From: a virus | IMG/VR virus record: IMGVR_UViG_3300021085_000009 | Span: 62,001 to 126,000 of that record | Length of the DNA stretch: 64,000 bases | Reading direction: 5' to 3' (one strand) | In this document: one piece after another, positions 22,601 to 30,409 of the stretch | Layout: each line of letters opens with the position of its first letter | Numbering within the stretch: the stretch's first letter is position 1 | Made by a program: the position numbers and the translations under genes | The notes under the pieces: model-generated | Seen by the model: the letters and a program-made list of their open reading frames with translations, nothing else | Database searches by the model: none | What the model was told of the DNA's origin: nothing

Positions 22601-23105
22601 GTGTAAGTTCAGTTCCATTTTTATAAACTCTTACAACACCTAAAGGATATGCTTCACCAATTCTACTAACAATTTTAGATGCAACAATATCTGATCCACC
22701 AGCTGTAAGTTTACTTGAAGCACTAAATGTGCCAGTAGTATTTTTAACTAAGATCTTAGTGCTATCGATAGATACGATTGTACAAGCGAATCCACCAGTC
22801 TGTGTCATCTCTACGCCAGATACAAATGATGATGGAATAGTAGGATTTCCTTTAAGAATAATATAACCACCAGTATTGTCAACTGTTTCCTGTGGTTTAA
22901 TTTCAAACCTTACAGTTTTACTGTCGTCATCGTTTCCATAGAATACTGTATCACCTGCAGTAACATTATCAAATAGATATGTTTTATCTTTTAAATTAGA
23001 ATTAAGCTGTTCATTATCGCCTAAGTGAAGAGATACTTCGTTACCCTTCTGTCTTAAACCTTCTAATGAATCTGATTGTAATACTCTAGTTTCTTTATTA
23101 GCCAT
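16638..23105 (-). CDS. Giant tail fibre with S74 chaperone C-terminus (2155 aa)
   Basis: A second giant fibre. The N-terminus (MANKETRVLQSDSLEGLRQK) is followed by alternating short beta units and helical INE(I/L) segments. The middle holds near-duplicate stretches around HLHGFAEISATKFDG and LEGNADTAT. The last hundred residues (about 2052-2155) are an S74 intramolecular chaperone: SDAKLKDN, GVTFNWKKDG, GVIAQNMEKVIP, then a charged coiled coil. The start ATG overlaps the TAA of the upstream 77-residue gene (TAATG). Its chaperone is clearly distinct in sequence from that of the 2133-residue fibre, so these are two separate appendages. Confidence 0.85.
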   Translation of the reverse strand: MANKETRVLQSDSLEGLRQKGNEVSLHLGDNEQLNSNLKDKTYLFDNVTAGDTVFYGNDDDSKTVRFEIKPQETVDNTGGYIILKGNPTIPSSFVSGVEMTQTGGFACTIVSIDSTKILVKNTTGTFSASSKLTAGGSDIVASKIVSRIGEAYPLGVVRVYKNGTELTQSTTAVNGFHGINLRARIPLTGNPTVTEFVEGRTVYIHSSQLSTQASVESTSAWYGTILRTTATEMLLKVSSGSFVDSDDIRVLGQSSVIAGNKHGAVVNYDTTYGNGIELNTPAAANDDIKIFSMDVIAAINELQDDVGVTENLATSANDLVLSINEHETDLYGTTNVSFTGLSSGGFQDAIEELRAELGDHNDINNAAGYSSTTAVTGIQEIQGDIGDITGLGTTVKSTLVGSINEIETAVRGSLGNYTLTTAQTTHGLIGAVNEIESVFDASTHEISAGSNAFTINSGAFTINSSGDIVLDADGGDIKLNDGPGASQYGALTSSGTNLVIKSGTTTMLTGSGANATFANNVTVENNLEVDGTAGIDGSLRVGANKFNVDAATGDTQIDRNLEVDGTVGVDGNFRVGGTQYSNATFKVDESNGNTQVAGTFNVDSTTTLNGTTIDGNLDLNGSVDVSTNATIHGVLDVDGVSNLDVVDIDGAVDMASTLQVDGNTTIGGVLDIGNLNGKFTNTNNIKLALNELHDEVGVGGNAFSSLADHSTNGQTNITNAIQAIVADLGPVNTTNGITHSGGTHAHKSATIFGVLDNLSGAIVSNDGELNTLRAITLSGGSGITTTIGNLTANRSISVDSTVVRTSGAQTIAGAKTFSNAMTVNNNLSVDATTIDFTGNMNIGEDGGSDLIKYRNGTQVDFSDATVLFSSAGGVANFGSAFLKLDANISTQMGLQVDRDHISGSNDHDVKLQWDETKVSADPSRAWTVVGMKNDGTTVTSPLVNFYNARHLISSSASNGLTTTWVQTGTSPDLSGYWDLDVNLNGTSLEISSDGLKVKALGVATGMIANLAVTTGKIATNAVTLGTKTSGNYVATIAGTANEVEVTGSGTEGRAVTVGLPNDVTIANDLTVTGDLYVNGTETKLNVSTLEVEDTLILAGNNLGSTEPTTGGFGLETKPFAGVHSNAAGGVTGAHSIVYNFATDRWEADGSLILSTATLDTPNIEGVSFGPGDNLTFSAGAGLSESVSGFAVTYNNTDRGSSQYIWKNIATDSGTAVANSNNDTLTIHGGTMLESARSGDTITINHSDTSTLNGAYGNLSTQNGIYVSGLVVDDRGHLTNIQTGNFDTRYIQSFQVEDGDGTELSITQGKEWKFVEGAGSGASIDINWTDTSPGSDADPFDLTFAVTNTDKGSSQNIFKNIVVRNLADSVLGTVVADNNNDTLYLDAGNSGITLSVSASSDHISINHADTSSQADINNSGNTFIQDLTFDTYGHVTGATSAAVVIGDGTTTVTTASGSGISLGGDTNWSANQSGASTFSVSHADTSSQASVNNSGNNVIQDITLDGFGHITDLVSKDITSVGHATNADNINIDEANGNTNYQVTFSANNNAGYNRQYIDTDNGHFNYNPSTNHLHGFAEISATKFDGALEGNADTATWADTVDVNDSNANSNYRAVWHSGDTLYSTAGITFQPNDNTISATTFIGALSGNATTATSATTAGSATTATTAGSATNATNATNSDKVYVNQYNSTTVMRILGSHNGINTQGNVYSTSGITARMDTNTLYATTFSGALSGNATTATTATTATNAHNINVDETNTNANYQVYFGTLNGSSYQRPYIDTDNSHFNYNPHTAHLHGFAEITATKFDGDLEGNADTATHASTATSATNSSNIYTTQTAGTAGVHYPTFVSVNSSGNKSLKYDPGMMYDPSTNILGDVNFNFQGDLSRCTGYDYSDLTSKPSIPSAANNGTITIVQPGISNQAFTVDQSGNTTITLVDSNTTYSAGGGLDLNGTVFSVESDLRGDVSYIGTTSYYMYPQGLSKLSMGSGGGGFHWDHSMGPAIEIVGTGGTGNSRISINAEVSGSMREEFRFGNDGTFHASDDIVAVSNTTASDAKLKDNIQKVEGALELVSQLDGVTFNWKKDGKASAGVIAQNMEKVIPSAVKEVETLGTDETHKVVDYNQLSAFFIEAIKELKEENKYLRDEIENLKSINR
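16642..16650 (-). promoter_or_regulatory. Late promoter TATAAATAG
   Basis: Exact late-promoter element overlapping the last codons of the 2155-residue fibre gene. The ATG at 16627 begins 15 bases past TATAAATA, giving a leader of roughly ten bases. Confidence 0.7.
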
Positions 23106-23338
23106 TATTTACTCGCTATACTTTTTAGTAATTTCTTTATTTCTGCCATATCAGCTTTTAATGAATCGATGTCTTTACTTTGCTGAAGATCTATTTCAGC
23201 CTTTTTGGCTTTACGATCTCTTGCTTCGATTCTTGCTTCATATGCCGACCTATTAGTATTTATAACTGCACCAGTGGATAGATCTTTAACTAGGTTAGGT
23301 TCATCAACTATTTTTACTGTTTGTTTTTTTCTTGCCAT
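23105..23338 (-). CDS. Small basic coiled-coil protein (77 aa)
   Basis: A conserved-looking N-terminus (MARKKQTVKIVDEPNLVKDL) is followed by a long, highly charged helix from about residue 30 to 75 with heptad-like leucines and isoleucines (LKADMAEIKKLLKS). No catalytic motif. It lies between the DUF4815-type protein and the 2155-residue fibre and is coupled to the latter by TAATG. A role as a fibre-attachment or assembly factor is possible but unproven. A TATAAATAC sequence inside it (23257-23264) could add transcription of the fibre downstream. Confidence 0.65.
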   Translation of the reverse strand: MARKKQTVKIVDEPNLVKDLSTGAVINTNRSAYEARIEARDRKAKKAEIDLQQSKDIDSLKADMAEIKKLLKSIASK

Positions 23339-23342
23339 AATT

Positions 23343-26300
23343 TTATGCCGTCGTTGCTATTGCTCTAAAGTCTCCCAACATTGGAACATTAGAGCTGTTA
23401 CGTGATCTTAGTACTACCTTAATTGCAAATTTTGAGAATGCTCCATCTACTACGCCACCTGCTAAACTATTTGCAACTGTAGGATTAATTTCAAAATGTG
23501 CTTCACTCATTCCACTATCAGATACTGGAATTGTGTTTACTGGATTAGCTGGTCTCCAATTTAACTGTGTAAAATCTGAATCGTCTGCACCTGATTGTAC
23601 TTTATAATATAAGTCAACTGAAGAATCAGCTGGCCTTGCTACTGACATATAAACATCGATTAAATCAGCTTCGTTTTCTAATTCAATTTTCTTAGTTATA
23701 TATTTAGCTAAGTTTGTAGTACCAGAAGGTTGTGTCTCAGCTACTAATCTACTATTGGTAGCATAATAAGGTGCAGTAGCGTCATTGATTCTATTTTGAA
23801 TAGTAAACAATGAAGTTCTTTCCAAATCAATGGTTGGAGATATTCTATCGTTTCCATTGTTATTTAATGTACATTTAATTTCTGTAAGTGTTGTAGCTCC
23901 ACCATTTGCATTAGGTGACATAACCATATATGGTTTTTCTGGAACAAAGTTACTATTAGGTAATATTTCAATTTGAGTTTGAGCAGTATATGATTGTTGT
24001 GTTGTACTATCTTGAGATGCTGCTGAAATACCAGTTAAATCTGTTTGTATTGAAGTTCCAGGAACTTGAGTGTTTTCCATTTTTAATACTAATGTATTAT
24101 ATAACATATTTTCAGTAGCAGTAACATTATCTCCACCGCCAAATATTCCAACTGTAGTAGCAGTTCCTGCATGTGTTATAACATATGAGTCATGTTCTAT
24201 CTCTGTAATAGTGTGAGCTTTATTGATGTGTGCTACATTAGTAATACCATTACCAGCAACATAACCAGCAATTATAACTTGATGAGATCCACTACCATAG
24301 TGTCCATGGTTAGAATGATAAACTCTAATTTTATTTGTAGCAATATATTCTAATGAATCTGGATTAAGCTTCTTAGGTTCTATTGAGTCATTGACTAATG
24401 TAACAAATTGATTAGCCGTAGTACTAAATTGGCATCTATTAAGTTTAAATTTAAGATCCTTAGTTTGCTCTGCTGTCCATGTTGAAGCATTAGCTGATGT
24501 AAAGAATACACCGTTATATGGTTGTTTATTAACTCTTTTATTTGTAATGGTTAAATCCATTCCGCCAACTTCTGATACATATACTTTATAATCAGCTGAG
24601 TTTGCAATTAATACAATAGAATACTCAGAGTCTCTTTCCAAATAAACTGGATGTTTAAATCTTATAACAGTTCCTGCTGATGCATCACTTGATATATTAA
24701 TGTTAGCTGGATAAACTGTTACGTCAGAGCCAGGTATAACCTTTTGTGTTGGATAACCATTATCAACAGATCGTATAGAAACTTCCAATGGAATGTTAGC
24801 ATCTATAGATTCAAAGAATAATTCTATCTCATTTAAAAATACACCAGCTCCTGTAGAGTCTGGATCAGTAATTGTAAATGTTTGTGCTACTGGATCTGTC
24901 CATCTGATTAGTTCAGTCGATCTTTCAAATGTAGTTCGACTAACTGCTTTACTTGCTGAACTAACTTCCCTAGTAACTAACCTTGGAACCTTAGTAGCAA
25001 TAATTGTTTTCTGATGAACTTCTAGTAATCCTTGTGCATAATAATTTGCTGATGCATAAGTATCAGCTTCTGATGAATCGTTTGTAGGGCTATCTGTTAG
25101 TTTAAATTCTCTAGTACCAGTTTTAAATTTTAGTACATCGTTTCTAGGAATAATAAATGATCCTATGCATCGACCAGCAGCATCAGTTACTAGTGCACCT
25201 GAATTAGAATCGGGATGTGCACTTTCTCCTGTATGACTTTTAACATTGCTTCTTGTTGAAAATTTAACAAATGATGATTCTTGTCTACAATAGGATGTTA
25301 CTTTAGTACCATTGAAGAAAGCATCTAGCTTTGAATTCGGCTTAAGAAGTTCTGCGTTAAAGAATATTTTTCTTGATCTAATAAATGGTATAAAGTTTGT
25401 TTCTACTACGTAATCGCCAACTTCTTTAAATTGTGTATCTGATGCAACTGAAGTTGTTAGCCCAGATCTTGATTGAGAACCAGTTTCAGTTATAGCTTTT
25501 TGAACATCTTGAACTTCAGCTCTACGGCCACCGTTTCTACCTGGTGCTACAAAACCCATAGCCTCAGCTTTGTTTCTGCTAACTAATCTTTTATTAGATG
25601 TGGTTTCTGTTACTTCTCTACCAGTCCAGTTAGTTTCCCATTCGTTCCATACTGTTCCTAATATGCCTTCTTGCTTAGCCATAGCAACGAACTGATCATA
25701 AACACTAGTATCATCTATGATAATATCTGGTCTTACATCTACTTCTTTCCATTCATCCGATGCAGGAGATAGTTCAATCTTTCCTTCCCATACAAAGATA
25801 TCATATGGATTTACAAATTCAGCATAAGTAGAAAATGGTTGATCGATATAATTAGCTGTAGTATATGGTAGTGTAACCATATCACCTGAACCAGCAAGTG
25901 TGTTTCCTTTTACTCCACTTTCGACTGAAGAGTTAACACATGTACCAGTATCATTAGACTTTCTTACAAGGTTAACGCCTCTTTCATCAAATGATGGTCT
26001 AGCAATTCCAGCATCTTTGTCAACTGAAATTTGATAATCAGGATCATTTGAATTACCAATGTTATGTCCTGTAAAGTTATCTACTATAAATCCGTTTTTA
26101 ATTCTTGGGTTTCCATCGCTATCTAGTAAAGGTGTTCCTTGTGCTGACTTTTCTAATAAAGAAAGCGATGTATAATATTCTAGTGTTTTAATTCGTTTAT
26201 CTAGCTTGCCAATATCTCTCATTGTGTATCGTTTGTTGTCAAATGGTACTGGTTTAATATCTAACTTATTGAATACGTATGGTGATATGTTTAATGTATA

Positions 26301-28829
26301 TAATGGCATTGCATCTTTAACATTTTCAGGAGCTACTGGATTAAGATCTGATACACCAGTTATATACTTATATGCACCTTCCTTAGTTATAAATAATTTA
26401 TCTTTTCTTGGAAGGAATATTGTAACATCATTAGTAGCAATATTGTTTGGAGCTATTGGAGAACTAAGTGATGATATTCCTCCAGCAAAATCTCCATCTA
26501 AATCTTTAACTGGTCTGAAGTCTAAACAATCTCTTAAATCTACAACTCCGGTTGAGCTTTTAAAACTTGGAATCTCTTCGTACTTAGCAGCTTCAAGAGC
26601 TGAAGGTGTAGGATTACCAGGTGTGTAATATGAATCAACTGAGAAATAATCTCCGCCAGTATGTGTATAATGATCTAAGATAATAGTCATATTACCAGGA
26701 GCTATTGATTCGCCACCTTTTAATATGATTGAAGCCTCGTCATAAAAGTTTGCTCTTTGGCCATTGTCAACAACAAATTTATCTGTTACCAGAGTATTTG
26801 CTCCATCTATAATTGAGGTTACTCTAATTACATCAGCTACTCCTAACTCGTAAGTAGAAGTTCCAGCAGAATATGCAATAGTTTTTGTAACGGTTTGTCG
26901 AGATTTAGTTTTAGGTTGAAAGTTAGTTCTTAACACTGTAACAATAGCTGAAATTTGTATTCCAGAAGTCATTGTTTGGCCAGTTTCTGTAGCAGTTAAA
27001 GTAAACTGTGAGTTATTAACACCACCAGATGTAGAATCAACTTCACTTATTTCAAATGTTCTTCCTGAATTATGATTAGCAATTGATATTTGAATATCGT
27101 CGTCATTTGCTAAAACTCCATTAGTAATAGTAAATACCGCTTCTCCAGTACCACCAATAGTAGTATTAACTCTTTGTCTAACTCTATAAGCACCTGTAGT
27201 AGAACCACTAGTTTCTAAAGTTTTTACTGTGTCATAAGGTAACTTAAATACTAATGTGTTATTAGATGTATCAAACAATGTTGCACCAGCAGTAATATTA
27301 CCACTTGCTCCAGTTCCTAAGTTTCCTTTAAAGTCAACGCCAGATAATACTTGTCCTACGCTTTTTACAGAAGAAAATATATTAGTGCCAGTCATTTGCA
27401 AGTCAAATAAGTATAATCTGTAATGGGCTGGATTAACACCGATATATTCAAGTCCTCTAGCTCTTGCTGTACCTATTGGTGTCGATTGATTTACTGCACT
27501 ATATAAAGTTACAGTTGCTAAATTATTAATGTCTGGAATACCTGTTGTACTATCAGTAGTTAACTTAATATAATTGCCTAGTGGAGTTGAAGTTGTAGCT
27601 CCAGCTGCAGTAGCTGTATCGCTAATGCTTCTTGGTTTATCAATTACAATAGGATCCGATGCAGTCTTTTCGACTCGGTATCCTTGGACATAAGCCACTG
27701 AAGGCTCAACAGTAATAGCCATTTTACTAGAATCACCACCGTCAGCAGCTGATAAGTAACCATTGTTTCCAGCTTCATCATTTAAATGTTCGTTAATATC
27801 TAGGATGAATGGTCTTACTGCATAGTTGCCAGACTCTTCGAATGTTCTTGTAGCAAATCGATCCGATAATGTTGTATCAATTGGATCAGTTGATGTTGTT
27901 TGTGTTACACCATTTTTGACGAGGACTAATGGTATAAAGTTAGTAGTTGTTTGTGATGCTACTACAACATTTTCTTTTATTAGTGTAGCAACTATTTTTA
28001 GTCTGTCTGCGCCTGGCGCTGTATGATTAGGTGTTCCTGACGCGTTATCATTAAGTGATTGGTCAGAGCCAGAAGTAACTATTGATTGAACGACACTCAG
28101 TCCGATTGAGTATGAAGGAGTATTAGTATACTTATCTAATATCAAAGTACTTGTTGGAATATGCACAAATGATCCATGTAAGAAATACACGCCTTCTTCT
28201 ATACTTACACTAGAACCAGTTCCAACTGAATCGCCAGTTATTAATGAGTCGCCATTATTAACATCAGCTCCAACATATTCAGTTGCACTTCCTGTACCAC
28301 CGCCAACTTTACCATACCTGGATCCAGTATTAGTAACAAAAACTTCTCCAGTACCAAATGCTTTTACATTTTTATCTGGGCCTCCAGAACTTAAGTATTT
28401 AATAAACAGCGTTATTGGTTCTCCTGGACTAACGTAAGTGCTTACTGCAATAACCTTTGCTTGAACTTGGTTACCAGTATTACCTGTACCAGTAATTGTT
28501 TTACCTACAAAATCATTTAGGTTTGTAGAAGTAGTATATGTTGCTGCACTGCCAGTAGCAATTGTAGAATTAAATACATCTTCTACTTTTATAAAATCAT
28601 AATCGATATTTACTGTGACCTTACCGCCTATAACTCTTGAGCCATTATTAAAAGCCCATTGACCATACTTATCAATCTGTGCTTGTAGCGCTGTTTGTAA
28701 CTGAGTAAGTTCTCTAGCTTGAACTGAATAGCCAGGCTTAAATAAGATTCTATGATAATTTTTTGACTCATCAAAATCATCATGATATGGTTTATCTGGA
28801 TTGTTATAAAGGCTTTTACTTATTGTCAT
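23343..28829 (-). CDS. Large virion protein, DUF4815-type N-terminus (1828 aa)
   Basis: The N-terminal region (YHRILFKPGYSVQARELTQL, then INNGSRVIGGKV-like text) is the pattern I associate with DUF4815 proteins in the tail modules of marine T4-like phages. The body is beta-rich, with EIELFFES and VSIRSVDNGYP in the second half. It is encoded directly after gp8, the slot that in T4 leads to baseplate-peripheral proteins gp9-gp11 and the fibres. A baseplate-to-fibre connector or wedge-peripheral role is plausible by position. ATG start behind a purine-rich leader and a late promoter at 28852-28859. Confidence 0.75.
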   Translation of the reverse strand: MTISKSLYNNPDKPYHDDFDESKNYHRILFKPGYSVQARELTQLQTALQAQIDKYGQWAFNNGSRVIGGKVTVNIDYDFIKVEDVFNSTIATGSAATYTTSTNLNDFVGKTITGTGNTGNQVQAKVIAVSTYVSPGEPITLFIKYLSSGGPDKNVKAFGTGEVFVTNTGSRYGKVGGGTGSATEYVGADVNNGDSLITGDSVGTGSSVSIEEGVYFLHGSFVHIPTSTLILDKYTNTPSYSIGLSVVQSIVTSGSDQSLNDNASGTPNHTAPGADRLKIVATLIKENVVVASQTTTNFIPLVLVKNGVTQTTSTDPIDTTLSDRFATRTFEESGNYAVRPFILDINEHLNDEAGNNGYLSAADGGDSSKMAITVEPSVAYVQGYRVEKTASDPIVIDKPRSISDTATAAGATTSTPLGNYIKLTTDSTTGIPDINNLATVTLYSAVNQSTPIGTARARGLEYIGVNPAHYRLYLFDLQMTGTNIFSSVKSVGQVLSGVDFKGNLGTGASGNITAGATLFDTSNNTLVFKLPYDTVKTLETSGSTTGAYRVRQRVNTTIGGTGEAVFTITNGVLANDDDIQISIANHNSGRTFEISEVDSTSGGVNNSQFTLTATETGQTMTSGIQISAIVTVLRTNFQPKTKSRQTVTKTIAYSAGTSTYELGVADVIRVTSIIDGANTLVTDKFVVDNGQRANFYDEASIILKGGESIAPGNMTIILDHYTHTGGDYFSVDSYYTPGNPTPSALEAAKYEEIPSFKSSTGVVDLRDCLDFRPVKDLDGDFAGGISSLSSPIAPNNIATNDVTIFLPRKDKLFITKEGAYKYITGVSDLNPVAPENVKDAMPLYTLNISPYVFNKLDIKPVPFDNKRYTMRDIGKLDKRIKTLEYYTSLSLLEKSAQGTPLLDSDGNPRIKNGFIVDNFTGHNIGNSNDPDYQISVDKDAGIARPSFDERGVNLVRKSNDTGTCVNSSVESGVKGNTLAGSGDMVTLPYTTANYIDQPFSTYAEFVNPYDIFVWEGKIELSPASDEWKEVDVRPDIIIDDTSVYDQFVAMAKQEGILGTVWNEWETNWTGREVTETTSNKRLVSRNKAEAMGFVAPGRNGGRRAEVQDVQKAITETGSQSRSGLTTSVASDTQFKEVGDYVVETNFIPFIRSRKIFFNAELLKPNSKLDAFFNGTKVTSYCRQESSFVKFSTRSNVKSHTGESAHPDSNSGALVTDAAGRCIGSFIIPRNDVLKFKTGTREFKLTDSPTNDSSEADTYASANYYAQGLLEVHQKTIIATKVPRLVTREVSSASKAVSRTTFERSTELIRWTDPVAQTFTITDPDSTGAGVFLNEIELFFESIDANIPLEVSIRSVDNGYPTQKVIPGSDVTVYPANINISSDASAGTVIRFKHPVYLERDSEYSIVLIANSADYKVYVSEVGGMDLTITNKRVNKQPYNGVFFTSANASTWTAEQTKDLKFKLNRCQFSTTANQFVTLVNDSIEPKKLNPDSLEYIATNKIRVYHSNHGHYGSGSHQVIIAGYVAGNGITNVAHINKAHTITEIEHDSYVITHAGTATTVGIFGGGDNVTATENMLYNTLVLKMENTQVPGTSIQTDLTGISAASQDSTTQQSYTAQTQIEILPNSNFVPEKPYMVMSPNANGGATTLTEIKCTLNNNGNDRISPTIDLERTSLFTIQNRINDATAPYYATNSRLVAETQPSGTTNLAKYITKKIELENEADLIDVYMSVARPADSSVDLYYKVQSGADDSDFTQLNWRPANPVNTIPVSDSGMSEAHFEINPTVANSLAGGVVDGAFSKFAIKVVLRSRNSSNVPMLGDFRAIATTA

Positions 28830-28851
28830 CTTTTTTCTCTCTTCTTACTAT

Positions 28852-28859
28852 TATTTATA
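28852..28859 (-). promoter_or_regulatory. Late promoter TATAAATA
   Basis: TATAAATAAT on the minus strand between gp8 and the DUF4815-type gene, with a purine-rich leader of about 20 bases before the ATG at 28829. Confidence 0.7.
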
Positions 28860-28866
28860 TAGTATA

Positions 28867-30384
28867 TTAGAATTCAATTATGAGTTTAATATCTTCAATC
28901 TGTGTAGCTGTTCTACTAATAGGTGCTCTGTTTTCTAGGAATACCATTTCGCCGCTACCTTTATGTGCTTCTGCTGTAAAATTAAATCCACCGTTTCCTG
29001 TAGTATCTAATGATGCTGAACCTGCTCCGCCATCAGCTGTAGTACTAACTGTCTCACCTGTAGTGAACTTAGTATAACCAGTCTTTTCATTTTGGTGGTA
29101 ATAAATTCTGCCAGCCTGTGCACCGGTCTGCGGTGCTTCTACGACGAATGCTCTAGCTCCACTTGCTCCACCTACAATAACTTGATCAGCATTGAAGTTT
29201 ACTGAGGATTGACCAGATGCGATTTTTAAAAACTGTGTTCCTTTTAGAGTAGTTGCTGTGGCAGGTGTAGTTAAATTTCCTGCTACAATAGCTCCAACAG
29301 AAACTCCACTAGCAATTGATGATGGATTCTTAATTAAACTAACTTGTCTAAAATCTTGATTAATTGTAAGATCATTACCAGATCCTTCATTACCTGTAAG
29401 TAAACTATTAATACCAACATAGAAAGCTCCAAGTTCTGCTACTGGATCTACACCATGTCCGCCTGCAGGAGCAAGGACTGCTCTAGCTTCTGCAATAACT
29501 GGAGTTCCACTATCACTTGTGTTTTTTGTTATAACAACATCTGCTACTGTGTAATTGCTTCCTTTATTAGTAATAGTAATACTAGTAATTCTACCACTAG
29601 AATCAATATCCTGTGCAGTAATATCAGCAGCAGCATTAATTCCGTCACCCGTAATAGTAACAGTCGGCCTATTAGTTGTACTATAACCAGAGCCTGAAGT
29701 AACGCTATCAACGCCGTTAGTAACAAGAACTAATCTTTCAATTCCTTCGCGGTTAGCACTAGCATTTGAAGCTATCTGCGCAGCTTGTTGAGGCTGATTA
29801 GGATCAGTAGCTGCAAGAGCTGGAGTTAATGCTAAAGTTTTAACTGGCATGTATGAAGTGGTTAGGAATTTTTCTGAATCAGCAACGGTAACTGTATACA
29901 TATATTTCCATTGGTAACCATCCTCTGCAGCACCTATAGGTTGTTCTGACGTATGTACAGGTTCAACTGAAACACCTGCAGGGCCAGCAATAATACATTT
30001 ATAAACTTTAAACTGAGAAGTCATAACATAGAACGGGCTTTGAGAATCAAAGATAGATGTAGGTGTTATTACACCACTAACAGATTCTTTATAATTTGAA
30101 TCCCATGGTTGATAACTATCTCCTGCAGTCCAATTATGTCTTGGTACTACGTGTGATACATCACCGGCCGCAATCTTTTTAAGACCGATCATGTTCTGCC
30201 AAGCTTCTGCTACGTTTGTTTGGTTGTCGTATGGAGTAAAAGCATCAGTGTCTGTTTTATCGGATGTGCTGTTTGACCAAACGTCTGCTTTACCGATGCC
30301 AACATATACACTACTAGTTTCTACGTCCTCTTTAAAATTTTGAGCATTTACTACTCTAAATTGTGAAGTTACTATTGCTGTCAT
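28867..30384 (-). CDS. 8: Baseplate wedge subunit gp8
   Basis: gp8 forms part of the T4 baseplate wedge. The N-terminus (AIVTSQFRVVNAQNF) and VVPRHNW match the start of T4 gp8 (AIVTSKFR, VIPRRDW). The C-terminus GEMVFLENRAPISR...IEDIKLIIEF matches T4's GEMIYMENRPPI...EINILFTF, and FRQVSLIKNP matches FRQISIITNP. At 505 residues it is much longer than T4 gp8 (334). The extra length is largely an insertion at about 215-325 with GSGYSTTNRPTVTITGDG-type beta repeats also present in the neighbouring gp7. Encoded downstream of gp7 as in T4. Late promoter at 30453-30461. Confidence 0.88.
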   Translation of the reverse strand: MTAIVTSQFRVVNAQNFKEDVETSSVYVGIGKADVWSNSTSDKTDTDAFTPYDNQTNVAEAWQNMIGLKKIAAGDVSHVVPRHNWTAGDSYQPWDSNYKESVSGVITPTSIFDSQSPFYVMTSQFKVYKCIIAGPAGVSVEPVHTSEQPIGAAEDGYQWKYMYTVTVADSEKFLTTSYMPVKTLALTPALAATDPNQPQQAAQIASNASANREGIERLVLVTNGVDSVTSGSGYSTTNRPTVTITGDGINAAADITAQDIDSSGRITSITITNKGSNYTVADVVITKNTSDSGTPVIAEARAVLAPAGGHGVDPVAELGAFYVGINSLLTGNEGSGNDLTINQDFRQVSLIKNPSSIASGVSVGAIVAGNLTTPATATTLKGTQFLKIASGQSSVNFNADQVIVGGASGARAFVVEAPQTGAQAGRIYYHQNEKTGYTKFTTGETVSTTADGGAGSASLDTTGNGGFNFTAEAHKGSGEMVFLENRAPISRTATQIEDIKLIIEF

Positions 30385-30409
30385 TTTTCTAATTCCCGTT
30401 GTTTATACA

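Noticed and set aside
23257-23264. TATAAATA inside the 77-residue gene as a separate promoter feature
   Set aside because: It lacks the following G, is far (about 150 bases) from the next start, and such AT octamers are expected by chance in this genome. Mentioned only in the gene entry.
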